Source: Rotaria socialis (Eukaryota; Rotifera; Eurotatoria; Philodinida; Philodinidae). From it: a stretch of DNA of 64,000 nucleotides. Under the pieces are notes generated by a model. The model worked only from the letters and a program-made list of their open reading frames with translations. It was not told where the DNA came from and searched no databases. Shown piece by piece: positions 63,783-64,000 of the stretch. The position numbers and the translations under genes were made by a program. Every line of letters starts with the position of its first letter. Position 1 is the first letter of the stretch. Location of the stretch: positions 124,001 to 188,000 of the forward strand of contig CAJNYU010004302.1 of the NCBI GenBank assembly GCA_905331475.1, written 5' to 3'.

Positions 63783-64000
63783 TTGAAAGTGCCGTATAGA
63801 GAATGTCAGATGGTAACGATCTATCAGTTATTCAAAACTACTATTGTTTTTTGCATAAAAATCAATTGACGGCGTCAAATTTATAATTTACTTGACACTT
63901 TGGAGAAAAATCATTCACTAGCTGCATAGAAAAAATATTATTAAAAATTCTTTTTAACCCCAGTTCTGTTGAGTGAGCTTTCATTCAGATGACGACTGTC
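63783..64000. other. Right-edge sequence
   Basis: Only 218 bp, probably intron or 5' flank of the death-domain gene. No coding exon could be supported. Confidence 0.4.

Overview
The window is eukaryotic. It is about two-thirds A+T, and its genes are split by mostly 50-70 bp GT-AG introns. The gene set is metazoan: NPC1, PTEN, Smaug, a neuregulin-like ligand, HERPUD, SIL1, myosin regulatory light chain and a LOXHD1-like PLAT protein. Compact genes, tiny introns, many short inverted-repeat elements and a microbial-type PARG suggest a rotifer, most likely bdelloid. That assignment is an inference from style and content, not from a marker gene. Exon borders below were set by hand from reading-frame continuity, splice dinucleotides and family similarity; no transcript was available.

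Layout. 1-3.4 kb holds an orphan multi-pass membrane protein (+). A 702-bp foldback element with an 8-bp target duplication lies at 3.39-4.09 kb. 4.26-6.0 kb holds a divergent neuronal-calcium-sensor gene (+) and a decayed tandem copy. 6.3-8.1 kb is a microbial-type poly(ADP-ribose) glycohydrolase (-). 10.5-12.8 kb is an A-type metallocarboxypeptidase (+) with a MITE in one intron. 13.8-17.5 kb is a PLAT-repeat protein (+), 18.9-20.8 kb an Ig-EGF-TM neuregulin-like ligand (+), and 22.6-23.3 kb a CD20/MS4A-like four-pass protein (+).

The 24.9-41.7 kb block is on the minus strand: Smaug/SAMD4, NPC1 and PTEN. PTEN is divergent from HERPUD (+, 42.2-45.1 kb), which is followed after about 60 bp by an ABHD13-like hydrolase (+, to 48.0 kb) and a membrane-anchored cholinesterase-family protein (+, 49.0-53.2 kb). 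The last block is on the minus strand again: a disordered Pro/Arg-rich protein, myosin regulatory light chain, the BiP exchange factor SIL1, and a death-domain protein at the right edge.

The genes look like ordinary housekeeping and signalling neighbours, not an operon or dedicated island; I found no prokaryotic operon, CRISPR array or prophage. The most interesting items are the neuregulin-like ligand, the PARG, a PTEN lacking the regulatory tail, a Smaug SAM domain with an altered RNA-contact motif, and several unrelated short inverted-repeat elements, three of them inside introns.
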